Source: Neobacillus endophyticus
Lineage (GTDB): Bacteria > Bacillota > Bacilli > Bacillales > Cytobacillaceae
NCBI RefSeq assembly: GCF_013248975.1
Contig: NZ_JABRWH010000001.1
Span: 2,872,001 to 2,936,000 of the forward strand
DNA: 64,000 bases
Direction of reading: 5' to 3'
Positions 33,566-42,770 of the stretch are shown one piece after another. Position 1 is the stretch's first letter. Each line of letters starts with the position of its first letter. The notes under the pieces are model-generated. The model did not search any database. It worked only from the letters and a program-made list of their open reading frames with translations, and had not been told where the DNA came from. A program made the translations under genes and the position numbers.

Positions 33566-34594
33566 ATGTTTGAAATCAGTGATGAAACATTACGATTTAT
33601 TAATAAGACCTGCAGAGGAAAAAAACATATAAAATTAACAGTTGGCTATTTAACAGACAATAATTCTGTCATAAAAATTTATAATGAAAACGGTGAACTT
33701 GATTCATCAAAAAAGTATCATTATGAAATTGGGTCTATTACAAAGACTTTTACTGCTTCGTTGTTATCAAAATATGTATTTGAAAAAAAGCTGTCAATAA
33801 ACGATACCATACAAAAATATATAGAAGACCTTAAAGAACACGAGTACTATCCGACATTGGTTCGTCTTGCTACTCACACTTCCGGATATTCAACAACACT
33901 GCCATTAAATAACCGAGAATATTTTAACCTAATGTTAGGTTTGATTATTGGCAGTAGTGATATGTATATGAATAATCCATTAAATATGGATTTTAACAAA
34001 ATGAAAATGCTAATTGAAAAAAATAAACTACAAGAAGTAGATTACTCATGGAAATATTCAAATTTCGGCACGTCATTAATTGGGTATGTATTGGGGGCTG
34101 TATCAGGCAGGGGATATTGGGACGATATGAATGACTTTATTCATAATGTACTTGGACTAAGCGATACATATTTAGGAACATCAAACAATAATTTACGTGG
34201 TTATGACAGAAAAAATAACGATTGTGGTAATTGGAAATGGACTAAAGAAAATCTTATCTCACCTGCGGGTGCAATAAGTTCAACTGCTGCTGATTTAATT
34301 GAATATGCAAAAATGAATATTTACGAAAATAAACCGTATTTCTCTCTTTGTCATAAAAAACATGGAAATGGAAAAAAGAAGTATGATATGGGTCTTGGAT
34401 GGTGGCTTTTAAAGAAAAACAATAATGTTATTTTGCATGGCGGTGGAACAGGATGCTTTAGTTCATTTTTAGGAATTGACAAAGAAAAGAAAGTTGCTTC
34501 CGTAGTTTTGGCCAATTATAGATTAGGAAGAAATGATGATGAAAAAATAGGAATTACCTTATTAGAAAGTCTACAGAAATCAAAAGATATATAA
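33566..34594 (+). CDS. Serine hydrolase of the class C beta-lactamase/PBP-like family
   Basis: 342 residues. Catalytic motifs in order: SxxK as SITK (IGSITKTFTAS, near residue 62), YxN as YSN (WKYSNFGTSLIG, near 168), and the third motif HGGG (VILHGGGTGCFS, near 290) in place of KTG. No signal peptide, so probably cytoplasmic; an esterase or peptidase role is more likely than beta-lactam resistance. Co-regulated with the MarR gene by context. Confidence 0.85.
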   Translation: MFEISDETLRFINKTCRGKKHIKLTVGYLTDNNSVIKIYNENGELDSSKKYHYEIGSITKTFTASLLSKYVFEKKLSINDTIQKYIEDLKEHEYYPTLVRLATHTSGYSTTLPLNNREYFNLMLGLIIGSSDMYMNNPLNMDFNKMKMLIEKNKLQEVDYSWKYSNFGTSLIGYVLGAVSGRGYWDDMNDFIHNVLGLSDTYLGTSNNNLRGYDRKNNDCGNWKWTKENLISPAGAISSTAADLIEYAKMNIYENKPYFSLCHKKHGNGKKKYDMGLGWWLLKKNNNVILHGGGTGCFSSFLGIDKEKKVASVVLANYRLGRNDDEKIGITLLESLQKSKDI

Positions 34595-34685
34595 AAATTG
34601 CTAATAAAAAATTGGTAAGATTTAAGTTATTCCACAATAAGGTGTGTGTAGAATTAGTCTATTTTAAGGCTAAGGCCATAGCATA

Positions 34686-34789
34686 GTTATTCCATAATCG
34701 GGCGCAAGAATTGAGCAAAGATGGGCTGTATCAGCAGTTCATCTTTTGTCGTTAATCAGTTAAATGCCAGGTTACTTGAAGAAGGAATT
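34686..34789 (+). repeat. Intergenic repeat, module B variant
   Basis: TTATTCCATAATCGGGCGC, AAGAATTGAGCAAAG, hairpin GATGGGCTG/CAGTTCATC, tail GTTAAATGCCAGGTTACTTG. A decayed left box (TTATTCCACAATAAGGTG) also lies at 34627. Confidence 0.8.
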
Positions 34790-34952
34790 AATAAAATCAG
34801 GAAGAAATATATAATATTCCACATATATATTAGAGCCATCCACAAAGTTAATCTTCTAAAAACAAATACCCCTTATAACTTCGTTAAAATAAGCAATGTA
34901 AAGGCAGGAATAAAAATTTTTATCAAAGCTCAAATGTGAAGGAGCATCCATT

Positions 34953-35933
34953 ATGAAAGCAATGGTATACAATAAATACGGAACGACTAACGTTCTTAGC
35001 CTAAAAGAACTAGAAATACCAGCTCTAAAACAAAATGAAGTATTGGTAAAGATTCATGCAGCTTCTGTGAATTCCTGGGACTGGGACCTTCTTAGAGGTA
35101 AACCATTCCTGAATCGCCTTGGGGGTCTTCTAAAACCAAAATACAAAATCCTGGGTGCGGATATAGCCGGAAAGGTTGAAGCAATTGGTAGAGAAGTCAA
35201 TCATATCTCTGTCGAGGATGAGGTATTCGGAGACATATCCTGGTGTGGTTGGGGTGGGTTTGCGGAATATGTATGTGTGAATGCAGAGGCATTAACGTTA
35301 AAGCCAACCAGTATGACATTTGAGGAGGCTGCTGCGATACCACAAGCGGGAGTTCTAGCTCTACAGGGTCTTCGTGATATAGGACAGATTCATGAAGCTA
35401 AAAAAGTCTTAATTAATGGTGCGGGTGGAGGCGTTGGGACATTTGCATTGCAAATTGCCAAATTATATGGAGCTGAAGTAACTTGTGTGGACAGTAAGAA
35501 AAAATTAGATACTCTTAAGTCCATTGGTGCAGACCATGTTATTGATTACACTGAAGAAGATTTCGTACAAAAAGGACAGTTTTATGATTTGATTCTCGAT
35601 GTTGTAGGAACTCGGTCTATTTTCGATTACAAGCGGGTACTAAATCCTAAAGGAAGATATGTTATGATCGGAGGCCCCATGTCTCGAATCTTGCAACTGT
35701 TGATACTGGGACCCATGATTTATAAAACTGAAAGTAAGAAAATGGCTATTCTAATTCATAAACCTAACAAAAATGACCAAAATTTTTTAAAGGAACTTTT
35801 CGTTGCTGGTAAACTTGTACCTATTATAGATAGACGATACTCGTTACATCAGGTTGAAGAGGCTATTCTTCATCTTGGCGAAGGAAACGTCAGGGGAAAG
35901 GTGGTCGTCTGCATAGCAAATGATCAGACCTAA
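34953..35933 (+). CDS. NAD(P)-dependent medium-chain oxidoreductase, quinone-reductase-like
   Basis: 326 residues. GroES-like N-terminus (AMVYNKYGTTNVLSLKELEI), cofactor motif VLINGAGGGVGTFALQIAK, SIGADHVIDYTEEDF. The catalytic zinc ligands of alcohol dehydrogenases are absent, as in the QOR subgroup. Probably reduces quinones or enones with NADPH. GAAGGAGC upstream. Single gene between repeats. Confidence 0.9.
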   Translation: MKAMVYNKYGTTNVLSLKELEIPALKQNEVLVKIHAASVNSWDWDLLRGKPFLNRLGGLLKPKYKILGADIAGKVEAIGREVNHISVEDEVFGDISWCGWGGFAEYVCVNAEALTLKPTSMTFEEAAAIPQAGVLALQGLRDIGQIHEAKKVLINGAGGGVGTFALQIAKLYGAEVTCVDSKKKLDTLKSIGADHVIDYTEEDFVQKGQFYDLILDVVGTRSIFDYKRVLNPKGRYVMIGGPMSRILQLLILGPMIYKTESKKMAILIHKPNKNDQNFLKELFVAGKLVPIIDRRYSLHQVEEAILHLGEGNVRGKVVVCIANDQT

Positions 35934-36163
35934 TGAAAGATTAAGCTTCATAATTTCAACATAGATATCTATAGCAACGGGGCTACCAACAAATATATAC
36001 CACATACAACTCAAGAAAAAGGGTATAGAGTTACTTTATATTCATAGGGTCAAACTAAAGAGTAAATGGAAAAAATCCTGCTATCGATGGTTGAACATTA
36101 AGTAGACTTTTCATGAGAAGTTAACGATGTAATAATTTTTACCATTATCCCTTTTTATTCGCA

Positions 36164-36238
36164 TATTCAACAATCGGGCGCGTTTCTGCAACAAGAAATG
36201 TGCTCTTCCTTTATGTTTAGGTCCATTTTTTGGAATAA
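36164..36238 (+). repeat. Intergenic repeat, module A
   Basis: ATATTCAACAATC left arm, inner GGGCGCGTTTCT / AGAAATGTGCTC, right end GGTCCATTTTTTGGAATAAG replaced. Inner hairpin identical to the copy at 21347. Confidence 0.8.
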
Positions 36239-36316
36239 GGATTTTACTTTTCAGCAAAAAATTCAATTAGTATAGGAAAAATATGGTATATTTAATTCTA
36301 AGAAAAAAGGGGGAGA

Positions 36317-36793
36317 ATGATGAAGAAATTTACTACATATATAATTTTAATATCATTATTGTTGATAGTATTAGGTGGTTGTCAGTTAAGTAATAAACCA
36401 AATCAAGATATTTTTCAATATATGGGATCCTATATAGGTAATAATAGTGCAGTTGGAAACATTATTACTCAGTTACCTCAAAGTAAAGCATTCAAACAAG
36501 TGACACTTCAAACCAAAAAGAAACCTTACGGTATGGTCATTGAATACGGTGATGGTACAGGCAACATTAAAAATAGTGTCATAAATAATGCAACATATCT
36601 GATTGCTTTGGTTAAAAATGTAGAATGGATTTCATTTGATTTTCCAAACGAAAAATATACTTTAACGAGACAAGAAATACAACAATGGTACGGGAAAGAT
36701 TTAAGTGATATAAAAAATGAAAAGGACCTAAAAAACCTCATTCAAACAAACTTAAAAGACAAAAATAAAGTAAACGATTTACTTAAAAAGTAA
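36317..36793 (+). CDS. DUF4825 lipoprotein
   Basis: 158 residues. Lipoprotein signal MKKFTTYIILISLLLIVLGGC (the lipobox is LGGC). The body FQYMGSYIGNNSAVGNIITQ, then LQTKKKPYGMVIEYGD, is DUF4825. Function unknown; anchored outside the membrane. GGGGGAGAATG upstream. Confidence 0.85.
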   Translation: MMKKFTTYIILISLLLIVLGGCQLSNKPNQDIFQYMGSYIGNNSAVGNIITQLPQSKAFKQVTLQTKKKPYGMVIEYGDGTGNIKNSVINNATYLIALVKNVEWISFDFPNEKYTLTRQEIQQWYGKDLSDIKNEKDLKNLIQTNLKDKNKVNDLLKK

Positions 36794-36847
36794 AAAGTAC
36801 TCATTCAAGAACAGACATTAATCTTAAATAAGATTTTTTAACAATAA

Positions 36848-36982
36848 TCTTCAACAATCGGGCGCTATTCTGAAGTAATGATAAAAGTCCAATTTCATAA
36901 TTTTAATGTTGAGTAATTGGGCTCTTTATATTTATTTTAGTGCAAAATAGCTCTTAATACGGGTGTAAAATAACTCCTAAAG
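36848..36982 (+). repeat. Intergenic repeat, module C, long form; last copy in window
   Basis: CTTCAACAATCGGGCGC then the AGTCCAATTT hairpin (AATTGGGCTCTTT) and GTGCAAAATAGC...TAACTCCTAAAG. Matches 19213-19347. No copy was found from here to 64000. Confidence 0.8.
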
Positions 36983-37001
36983 TTAAAGTGACACACATGG
37001 A

Positions 37002-37227
37002 GTGGAAGTAAAACAAAAAGAGCGTCCAAAGAATATAAAACGTTTGTTGCGAGAAGCTGTAAGAGAAATGAAAAGAACGACTCATAAAAAAGTCCAGAAA
37101 GCTATTCAGATGTCACTCGAAGTTTATATGAAAGAACCCAAAAAGTGTTTCAAAGAAACAGCGTGAGCTTGAGAACAAACGAAAGCGTGAGTTGAAGGTG
37201 CAAAAGGCAACTTCATTAGTTGAATAA
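37002..37227 (+). pseudogene. YjdF (DUF2992) C-terminal remnant, frameshifted
   Basis: ERPKNIKRLLREAVREMKRT is followed by a frameshift near 37145, then VSKKQRELENKRKRELKVQK, the basic C-terminal pattern of YjdF proteins. The N-terminal half is missing. YjdF is linked to azaaromatic-compound riboswitches in Bacillus; no such switch is visible here. Confidence 0.6.
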
Positions 37228-37291
37228 CACAGAGGATTAAACTAAAACAGATTGGAAAAAATAATTTTAAAAAATAGGGGGTGAAAAAACA

Positions 37292-37492
37292 TTGGATGGT
37301 TTATTTAAAATTCATATCTTTCTCGTAGCAGCAACAATCGGTTTAACGTTAGAGCTTCCTTTAGAATTATTTCTATTTCATACAAAATTAACACCAATAT
37401 CTGCTGTATGCCTGCCTATTAGTTGGATTGTAATGTTAAAGACCAATCCTGCATGGAAGATATTATGGGAGAAGTGGACAAAGAATAAATGA
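37292..37492 (+). CDS. 66-residue membrane protein
   Basis: TTG start nine bases after TAGGGGGTG. Two hydrophobic segments (IFLVAATIGLTLELPLELFL and ISAVCLPISWIVML) and a basic end. Not recognised. Confidence 0.6.
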   Translation: MDGLFKIHIFLVAATIGLTLELPLELFLFHTKLTPISAVCLPISWIVMLKTNPAWKILWEKWTKNK

Positions 37493-37861
37493 AAATGGGC
37501 TAGGTAAGTCGGTTATTATAACTGGCTTTTTTGTTTGGCCTTCTTATCAACTGTAATGGGCTGTAACTGCAAGGATTGCTTGTACAGAAGGCGTGGATAA
37601 CAAGCTTGAATAGGTGCATATACCAGTTTAGTGTTATAATTAAATATTTTTTATGTTCTTCCTTTGGTTATAATAAAAGCAATAATTGAACCTGAATCCT
37701 ATTGAAAATCTTAGGGAGAAAAAATTTTCAAAAAAATTGTGGGGCCATGTAGACTTCAAAGTGATGAATGATTGCTAGGTTTTATGCCCCACCCGCTTTT
37801 ATTTTGGGCAGTTACAAGGTGTCATTTTATAAAAAGCTTCATTAAAAATGCTTACTGAAAA

Positions 37862-37902
37862 AAGCACCGTTTAATGGTGGCTGATTCAGTAAGCCAAAGT
37901 TG
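37862..37902 (-). terminator. Terminator of the following minus-strand gene
   Basis: Minus strand: a stem GGCTTACTGA / TCAGTAAGC encloses CACCATTAAACGGTG and a T6 run. It lies just past the stop of the 37929-38498 gene. Confidence 0.55.
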
Positions 37903-37928
37903 GTGAATATTCATCATTGTCAATTAGT

Positions 37929-38498
37929 TCATATTTTAATGTTGCTATAAACTAACGCGTTTATTTCATTATGCATTGGTAAGTTATTTTGTGATTGTAT
38001 AAAATTGGAACTATAGGATCGTAAAATATAATCAATAGGGTCAAAGTCAATACCGCAGTAAAGTCCCCAAAGATCTTCGAGGTAAAGATCCTGTTTAACC
38101 TGTATTTCTGTTAATTGCGTAGATGGATTATATGTTGAGTAGATATATTTATCATCTATTTCATCAATATTGAATTTTAACATTTCAAAATTAATGTCAG
38201 TGACTAGGGATATGCATGCCCAATCAGTTGGGTATGACGGTAGGTTCACAAAAGCAATGTATTTAAAATCCTTTATGCCAAAGTAGTCATTAATCAGTTT
38301 CGTGAACTTTTCGAGTTTCTTTTCAATATCAATAAATGAATCAATCTCAAGAGTAACGTGTGTTAAAAAATCCTTTGAAGCAAAATTTCTTAATACTGAT
38401 TTTTGGAAGTTTTTCAACTCCTCGAAATTTTCTTCGAATTGTCGGCGTAAATAATAATTAATATTATAAATATGATTATAGTTATCTTGTATTTCCAT
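37929..38498 (-). CDS. Uncharacterised soluble protein
   Basis: 189 residues (MEIQDNYNHIYNINYYLRRQ at the start), acidic, with TDWACISLVTDINFEML and SYSSNFIQSQNNLPMHNEIN. GAGGAAATATTTAAA upstream of the ATG. No family recognised; AT-rich codon use. It stands alone in the gene-poor stretch. Confidence 0.6.
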   Translation of the reverse strand: MEIQDNYNHIYNINYYLRRQFEENFEELKNFQKSVLRNFASKDFLTHVTLEIDSFIDIEKKLEKFTKLINDYFGIKDFKYIAFVNLPSYPTDWACISLVTDINFEMLKFNIDEIDDKYIYSTYNPSTQLTEIQVKQDLYLEDLWGLYCGIDFDPIDYILRSYSSNFIQSQNNLPMHNEINALVYSNIKI

Positions 38499-38903
38499 TT
38501 TAAATATTTCCTCACATTTGTTTTTTTTGAAAGAAGTACAATCTATTAGAATTGATAAAACACATTCCTAGGAGTTTTTTATTATCAATATTATTAACTT
38601 ATTTACTTTAATGTCTTCAGCTGATTTATAGTATTCATTATACAAGTAATAAGAAGGAATATCGAATTGGAATTAGTCCAATAATTAGCATATTATATAA
38701 ATCTATAGACAATCATGAGTGCTACATAGTTCCTTCTAACTCATTCTTCATTTATCTCAATCCTGCTCGAATATGCTCAAATTCAGCTGGTTTTTAATAA
38801 AATATTGCGATTAATAAAAATTTTCTTTCACGTACTTGGAACAACGTTAACTAGTAATTACTTATGATTAATATGGTAAGGTGAGAAGAGATTTTAGACT
38901 TAG

Positions 38904-39164
38904 TTAGAAAGAATAATTAACTCTATATTGTTTTTTCATTAACAGGAATAAATTCGAAGCTATTAGTTGCGTGGAATTTAGATTGATGTTTACAAGTCTA
39001 TAATAGGAGAAACGAATAACATTAATAAAAGAAAGAAAAGTATCAAAAAATGGACCCTCTGTTACCCATTTTTTTTTGAATAAGAGGAACTCACTCTCTT
39101 TGGGCAGTATCTTTAAATTCCCTCGACATACAACTTCAGTCGGGCATTTGAAATCATTTATCAC
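38904..39164 (-). CDS. Doubtful 86-residue frame
   Basis: MINDFKCPTEVVCRGNLKIL opens after AAGGTGATAA, a fair ribosome site, but the second half is low-complexity and hydrophobic without pattern. It may be a 5' fragment of a decayed gene. The interval 38499-38903 shows nothing else. Confidence 0.25.
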   Translation of the reverse strand: MINDFKCPTEVVCRGNLKILPKESEFLLFKKKWVTEGPFFDTFLSFINVIRFSYYRLVNINLNSTQLIASNLFLLMKKQYRVNYSF

Positions 39165-39599
39165 CTTGTTTTGTATACATGATAAAGACTTCGATTTAGT
39201 GAAACAGGACTTTTGATGAACGCCCCAAAGTGTGCCAAAGAGTACATAGTTTCAACACATTGCTTCAATAATTTTATGGGATATGGAACCTGTAATGAAA
39301 GTCACATCAATAGAAGCCAAATGAAGCCATTTTATAACGAGAATGATCCATTCAGTGGTCTCAATCAGTAAAAGTAAATTATATTATAATGCCACATTAA
39401 AGGCGATATTAAAGTCGCAGAATATATTGGAGGCTATGATATTTTTTTGAGAGTTCTTTTTTAGAAGAAAAAGATAGATATATAGGCCTTGATTTATGCA
39501 TATACAAGTTTGTTTGCTTTCTCATTTATATTAAATGATGCAAAAATAAAGTACACAGCTACCTACAAAAGGAAAGGTATTTAGCTGCGAGTATTTAAA

Positions 39600-39780
39600 A
39601 TAAATGGTGACCAAGGATTGTATTACGTTTTATGAAAATGGTGTGCAGTGGGAGTAGATTTTCTGAATGGATGTGTTGGTTTATTATGACCACTGAAAGT
39701 GGGGATTAATGATGATATTCCTCTTTATTCCAAAAAAATAAAAAAATGGGAATCGCCCGGAGAATTTCACCTATGTAGCA
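39600..39780 (+). pseudogene. Decayed coding stretch
   Basis: One frame reads GVDFLNGCVGLL, stop, PLKVGINDDIPLYSKKIKKW and ESPGEFHLCSS, coding-like with an internal stop; the preceding frame gives ITFYENGVQW. No intact frame or start. Family unknown. The interval 39165-39600 holds no gene. Confidence 0.3.
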
Positions 39781-39834
39781 GTTAGGAAGCATGAAATATA
39801 AGTTTAATGAAACCGTTTATTTAGAAAAGAGAAT

Positions 39835-40090
39835 CTAGTGTTCTAACTCGCCCTCTTGTTCTTCTGAATGGGAGTTTCATCGCCTTGTTTCCCAATCTTG
39901 ACGGGTGCTAGACTGTAGTGCTTGGTCAACTGACGGTTTTGGACAGACTCCGCCCCTACCGATATATGGTGGGTTCATGCTCTTTCTTAGTGTCCAGCTT
40001 GTTTACTGTATTCTCACCAAGAATCTTGGAGTGTCTTGTGTAAAAAGTGTATCAAGGTGAATCTAGTGTTCTTGCTAATACTCTTTTCCC
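39835..40090 (-). other. Possible IS200/IS605-type end with guide-RNA-like sequence
   Basis: Minus strand: GGTAGGGGCGGAGTCTGTCC, GAACAAGAGGGCGAGTTAG and then GAACACTAGATTC resemble the region after tnpB genes where the omega RNA lies. The end box AGAACACTAGATTC occurs twice (near 39830 and 40055), each time with CCAAAATTGGGAAA or CAAGATTGGGAAAC nearby. No tnpB or tnpA frame is present. Recognition is from memory of pattern and needs a covariance search. Confidence 0.3.
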
Positions 40091-40149
40091 AATTTTGGTA
40101 TTAGCTACCATGATACTTGAGTAATAAAGGTTCAAGACCCATGTGTAAA

Positions 40150-41391
40150 AAAAGTGTCTCTATATATATAATATATAGCAAAAAAGGTGGGGTAAATTTA
40201 CCTTTTTAAAAAAAGTTCACAAAATGTTCATAAATTGTTCGTATTTTTGCTGAAGTGTTCGGTCGACTAATATCTTCAGGTCGTGTTGAATTATTGAAAG
40301 GAATGATGTTATGTGACTGGATCAAATACTCTCAGACACCAAAAATTACAAACTACTAAATTGATGGTACGTCGTTCACCTGTTGGTCAATGTTGGCCGG
40401 ATTCAGAAAAGGGATGATTGTGCAAGGCTCCCCCTTTTCTCGTGAATCAAATTACTATGTTAGTAGAGAGGCATGCATAACAGTCACATACAGCTCATAC
40501 AAGCCCTGTTCTGGCTGTTTCAAGAGTGTGAATGGAGGATGATTCACTTTATGATTTTTACAGCTTTGTATATGGCTTTACAACTTTTATCAGGTATTAA
40601 TTGATGTGCATTTGCCATGATCAGAGAATACAAGAATGATATAGCAGGCGAAACAGACAATGACTCTTGTAATGATATGAAATATTCTGAGAAGTGAAAT
40701 AAGGATTATATGTAAGTAGAAAAAGATGGACATATCATCCTAGTATTAAAAAAAAACGCCGTTCGACCATTGCAATTAAATTTAAATGAAACCACGTAAT
40801 GATTTGCAATATTTACCTCAACAATCCTCACGAAATAGTTTATATTTTATATTTCCATAGTAAATACGATATATTTAATACATTTTATGATTATATAATA
40901 TATTTTCATATGAAATATAACAGCTGCAGCAGTTCGTTTGCACGAGTCTTGGTAAAAAGTATCGGTCTGTGGCATAATATACAGCTTGATTTTCTATAAG
41001 TTTCTAAATTTTGCGACATCTCTCTTTTGTATCTCAAAAAATTCGCTATAAAGGGTAATTCTTTTAAAAAAATTCTGGGGGCTAGTACGTTTTTGTCGAA
41101 TATATTGATTCTGGCGTTTGTAGCCCCACCCCTTTTCAAAAGTTTGGACTTAAACCTAGGGTAATACAGCAATATTGAAGTATGAGATGTAAGAAAAGCG
41201 GTGAGCTGATTACCTGGCGTAATTAGGTGCATTTTTTTTATGTCATGAATTTATTAATAAGTGTAATATTTGTCTATTGTAATAATAATTTTGAAAATAC
41301 GTTATCTTAAGATATTGCTCCTATCCTTCGGATAGAATGATAGTTTCTGTTCAAGTAATTGCACAATTTTATTATGAAAATGGGCTCTTTT
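40150..41391. other. Gene-poor stretch
   Basis: About 1.2 kb, very AT-rich, with many stops in all frames. The longest frames (40799-40999 plus, 40906-41232 minus) have no ribosome site or protein pattern. I see no gene, RNA or repeat I can support. Confidence 0.5.
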
Positions 41392-41649
41392 ATGAATGAA
41401 TCAAATAAAAGAAATTTTTATCCTGAAGATTTATGTGACAGGTATAGGAAAACTTAAGAAGAAGCTGCCCACTGGATATATCCAAACGTGTATTCTCCTT
41501 TTAAATAGTTAAACAGCATTATAAAGGTTTACCTGAACAATATGATTTATACTGTTGAAACAGAAGATAAAAAAGAAGGTCTTGAATGGTTCCATAATGC
41601 TCAAAAACAATTGTTTGGCCACTGTACACCCACTTGTGTCATGAATTAG
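41392..41649 (+). pseudogene. Small gene with two in-frame stops
   Basis: A single frame gives NESNKRNFYPEDLCDRYRKT, stop, EEAAHWIYPNVYSPFK, stop, LNSIIKVYLNNMIYTVETED and KKEGLEWFHNAQKQLFG, ending at TAG 41647. It is protein-like throughout, with two nonsense codons. Family unknown. Confidence 0.4.
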
Positions 41650-41749
41650 GGGAGGCCGATAATTACGTTTTAAATCTATTCAGATCGACGTTTAGTAGCA
41701 GTTATAGAACTTGTTGCATGAATAAAATGATATAAAAGGATGTGCTAAA

Positions 41750-41983
41750 ATGAATCTTATTTATGAAGAATGCAGCCAAAATGAAGCTACACATGTAGAG
41801 ATTCAAGAGGATAAATTTGATAGTTATAAATTGAGTCATGTAAGTGTTGGTAAGGTATATGAAATATTAAAGAATGACGAAAATGGATTTGAAGGAGAAG
41901 AAATGATACAAGCTGATGACGGAATTTTTATTTGTAGTTTTTCATTATTTTTGCATGTGAAGTGGCTGAAGATTTGTTTGTAA
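41750..41983 (+). CDS. 77-residue uncharacterised protein
   Basis: MNLIYEECSQNEATHVEIQE, then SHVSVGKVYEILKNDENGF, possibly a small SH3-like barrel. The last 15 residues (FSLFLHVKWLKICL) look frameshifted. AAAGGATGTG upstream. Not recognised. Confidence 0.45.
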   Translation: MNLIYEECSQNEATHVEIQEDKFDSYKLSHVSVGKVYEILKNDENGFEGEEMIQADDGIFICSFSLFLHVKWLKICL

Positions 41984-42203
41984 TATTATATATTATTAAC
42001 TCAAATTACACAGGGCGGCAAGAATTAATGATCAGATGCCATTATCGGTAGGTTTGTTCCTGATGAATTATCATCCTAAGTTGTACTGTGTAGGTAAAAA
42101 GTAGCGGAAATGTCCATTTCTTAGCGACAATTGATAAGAAAAGCTTCTTTTGCATACACTATCTTAGTCTTAGCTCAACAAACAGAAGAAGGTGGCGCTA
42201 TAA

Positions 42204-42437
42204 TTGAAAAAGAAAGGGAAACAGAAGGTGGTAGTAAAAATTAAGCGATTAAAGTCATCAACTGGAAGAGGAATCAAATGCAGAACACATCAGTTATCTA
42301 TGATGAATAGATACTTATCCAGGCAAATAGATATACAAAGAGTGATAAATGATTATCCTATTTTAGAGGTTAAGGATGGCATTGCTACAAACATCGATTA
42401 TTTCAGTCCCCAACACCTTAAATGGCTGGAGGATTAA
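42204..42437 (+). CDS. 77-residue basic protein
   Basis: TTG start after AGAAGGTGGCG. KGKQKVVVKIKRLKSSTGRG, SMMNRYLSRQIDIQRVINDY, ending SPQHLKWLED. Basic N-terminus, helical middle; could bind nucleic acid. Not recognised. A terminator follows at 42691. Confidence 0.45.
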   Translation: MKKKGKQKVVVKIKRLKSSTGRGIKCRTHQLSMMNRYLSRQIDIQRVINDYPILEVKDGIATNIDYFSPQHLKWLED

Positions 42438-42690
42438 ACGGATTCACATGACGGTAATAAGAATAAGTAGACTTTGTCAATAGTAACACCTTGGCTCACA
42501 AATTTTCCCATAGTTAAATTTTATATGGATACGACAGATGAAAATGCTTTAGTTCATTTATTGCCTTGGTACACAAGACTTCCTGTTAGTTGCGTGGCCT
42601 TTAACAAGTTAACTAAATAATACTTCAAGTCCCGGCCTTCTTGCTAGATGGGGACTATTTGTCGCTTACAATGAAAGAGTTATTTGAAAA

Positions 42691-42720
42691 AGAAAAGGCT
42701 GCTTTGGTAGCCTTTTCTTC
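42691..42720. terminator. Bidirectional terminator
   Basis: AGAAAAGGCT and AGCCTTTTCT form a 10-bp stem with an 8-base loop, between the convergent 42204 and 42771 genes. T or A runs lie on both sides. Confidence 0.7.
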
Positions 42721-42770
42721 TAGGAAGTTTAGTTATAAAAGAAAATATAAACTATATTTAAGAAATTAAT

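Noticed and set aside
34721..34939. 72-residue open frame
   Set aside because: It starts inside a module B repeat and has no ribosome site or protein pattern.
13451..36982. Calling the repeats integron attC sites
   Set aside because: End motifs fit loosely, but no integron integrase is in the window, some copies lie upstream of genes or between convergent genes, and the G-U evidence favours RNA.
13451..36982. CRISPR array
   Set aside because: Repeats are spaced irregularly by whole genes and no cas gene is present.
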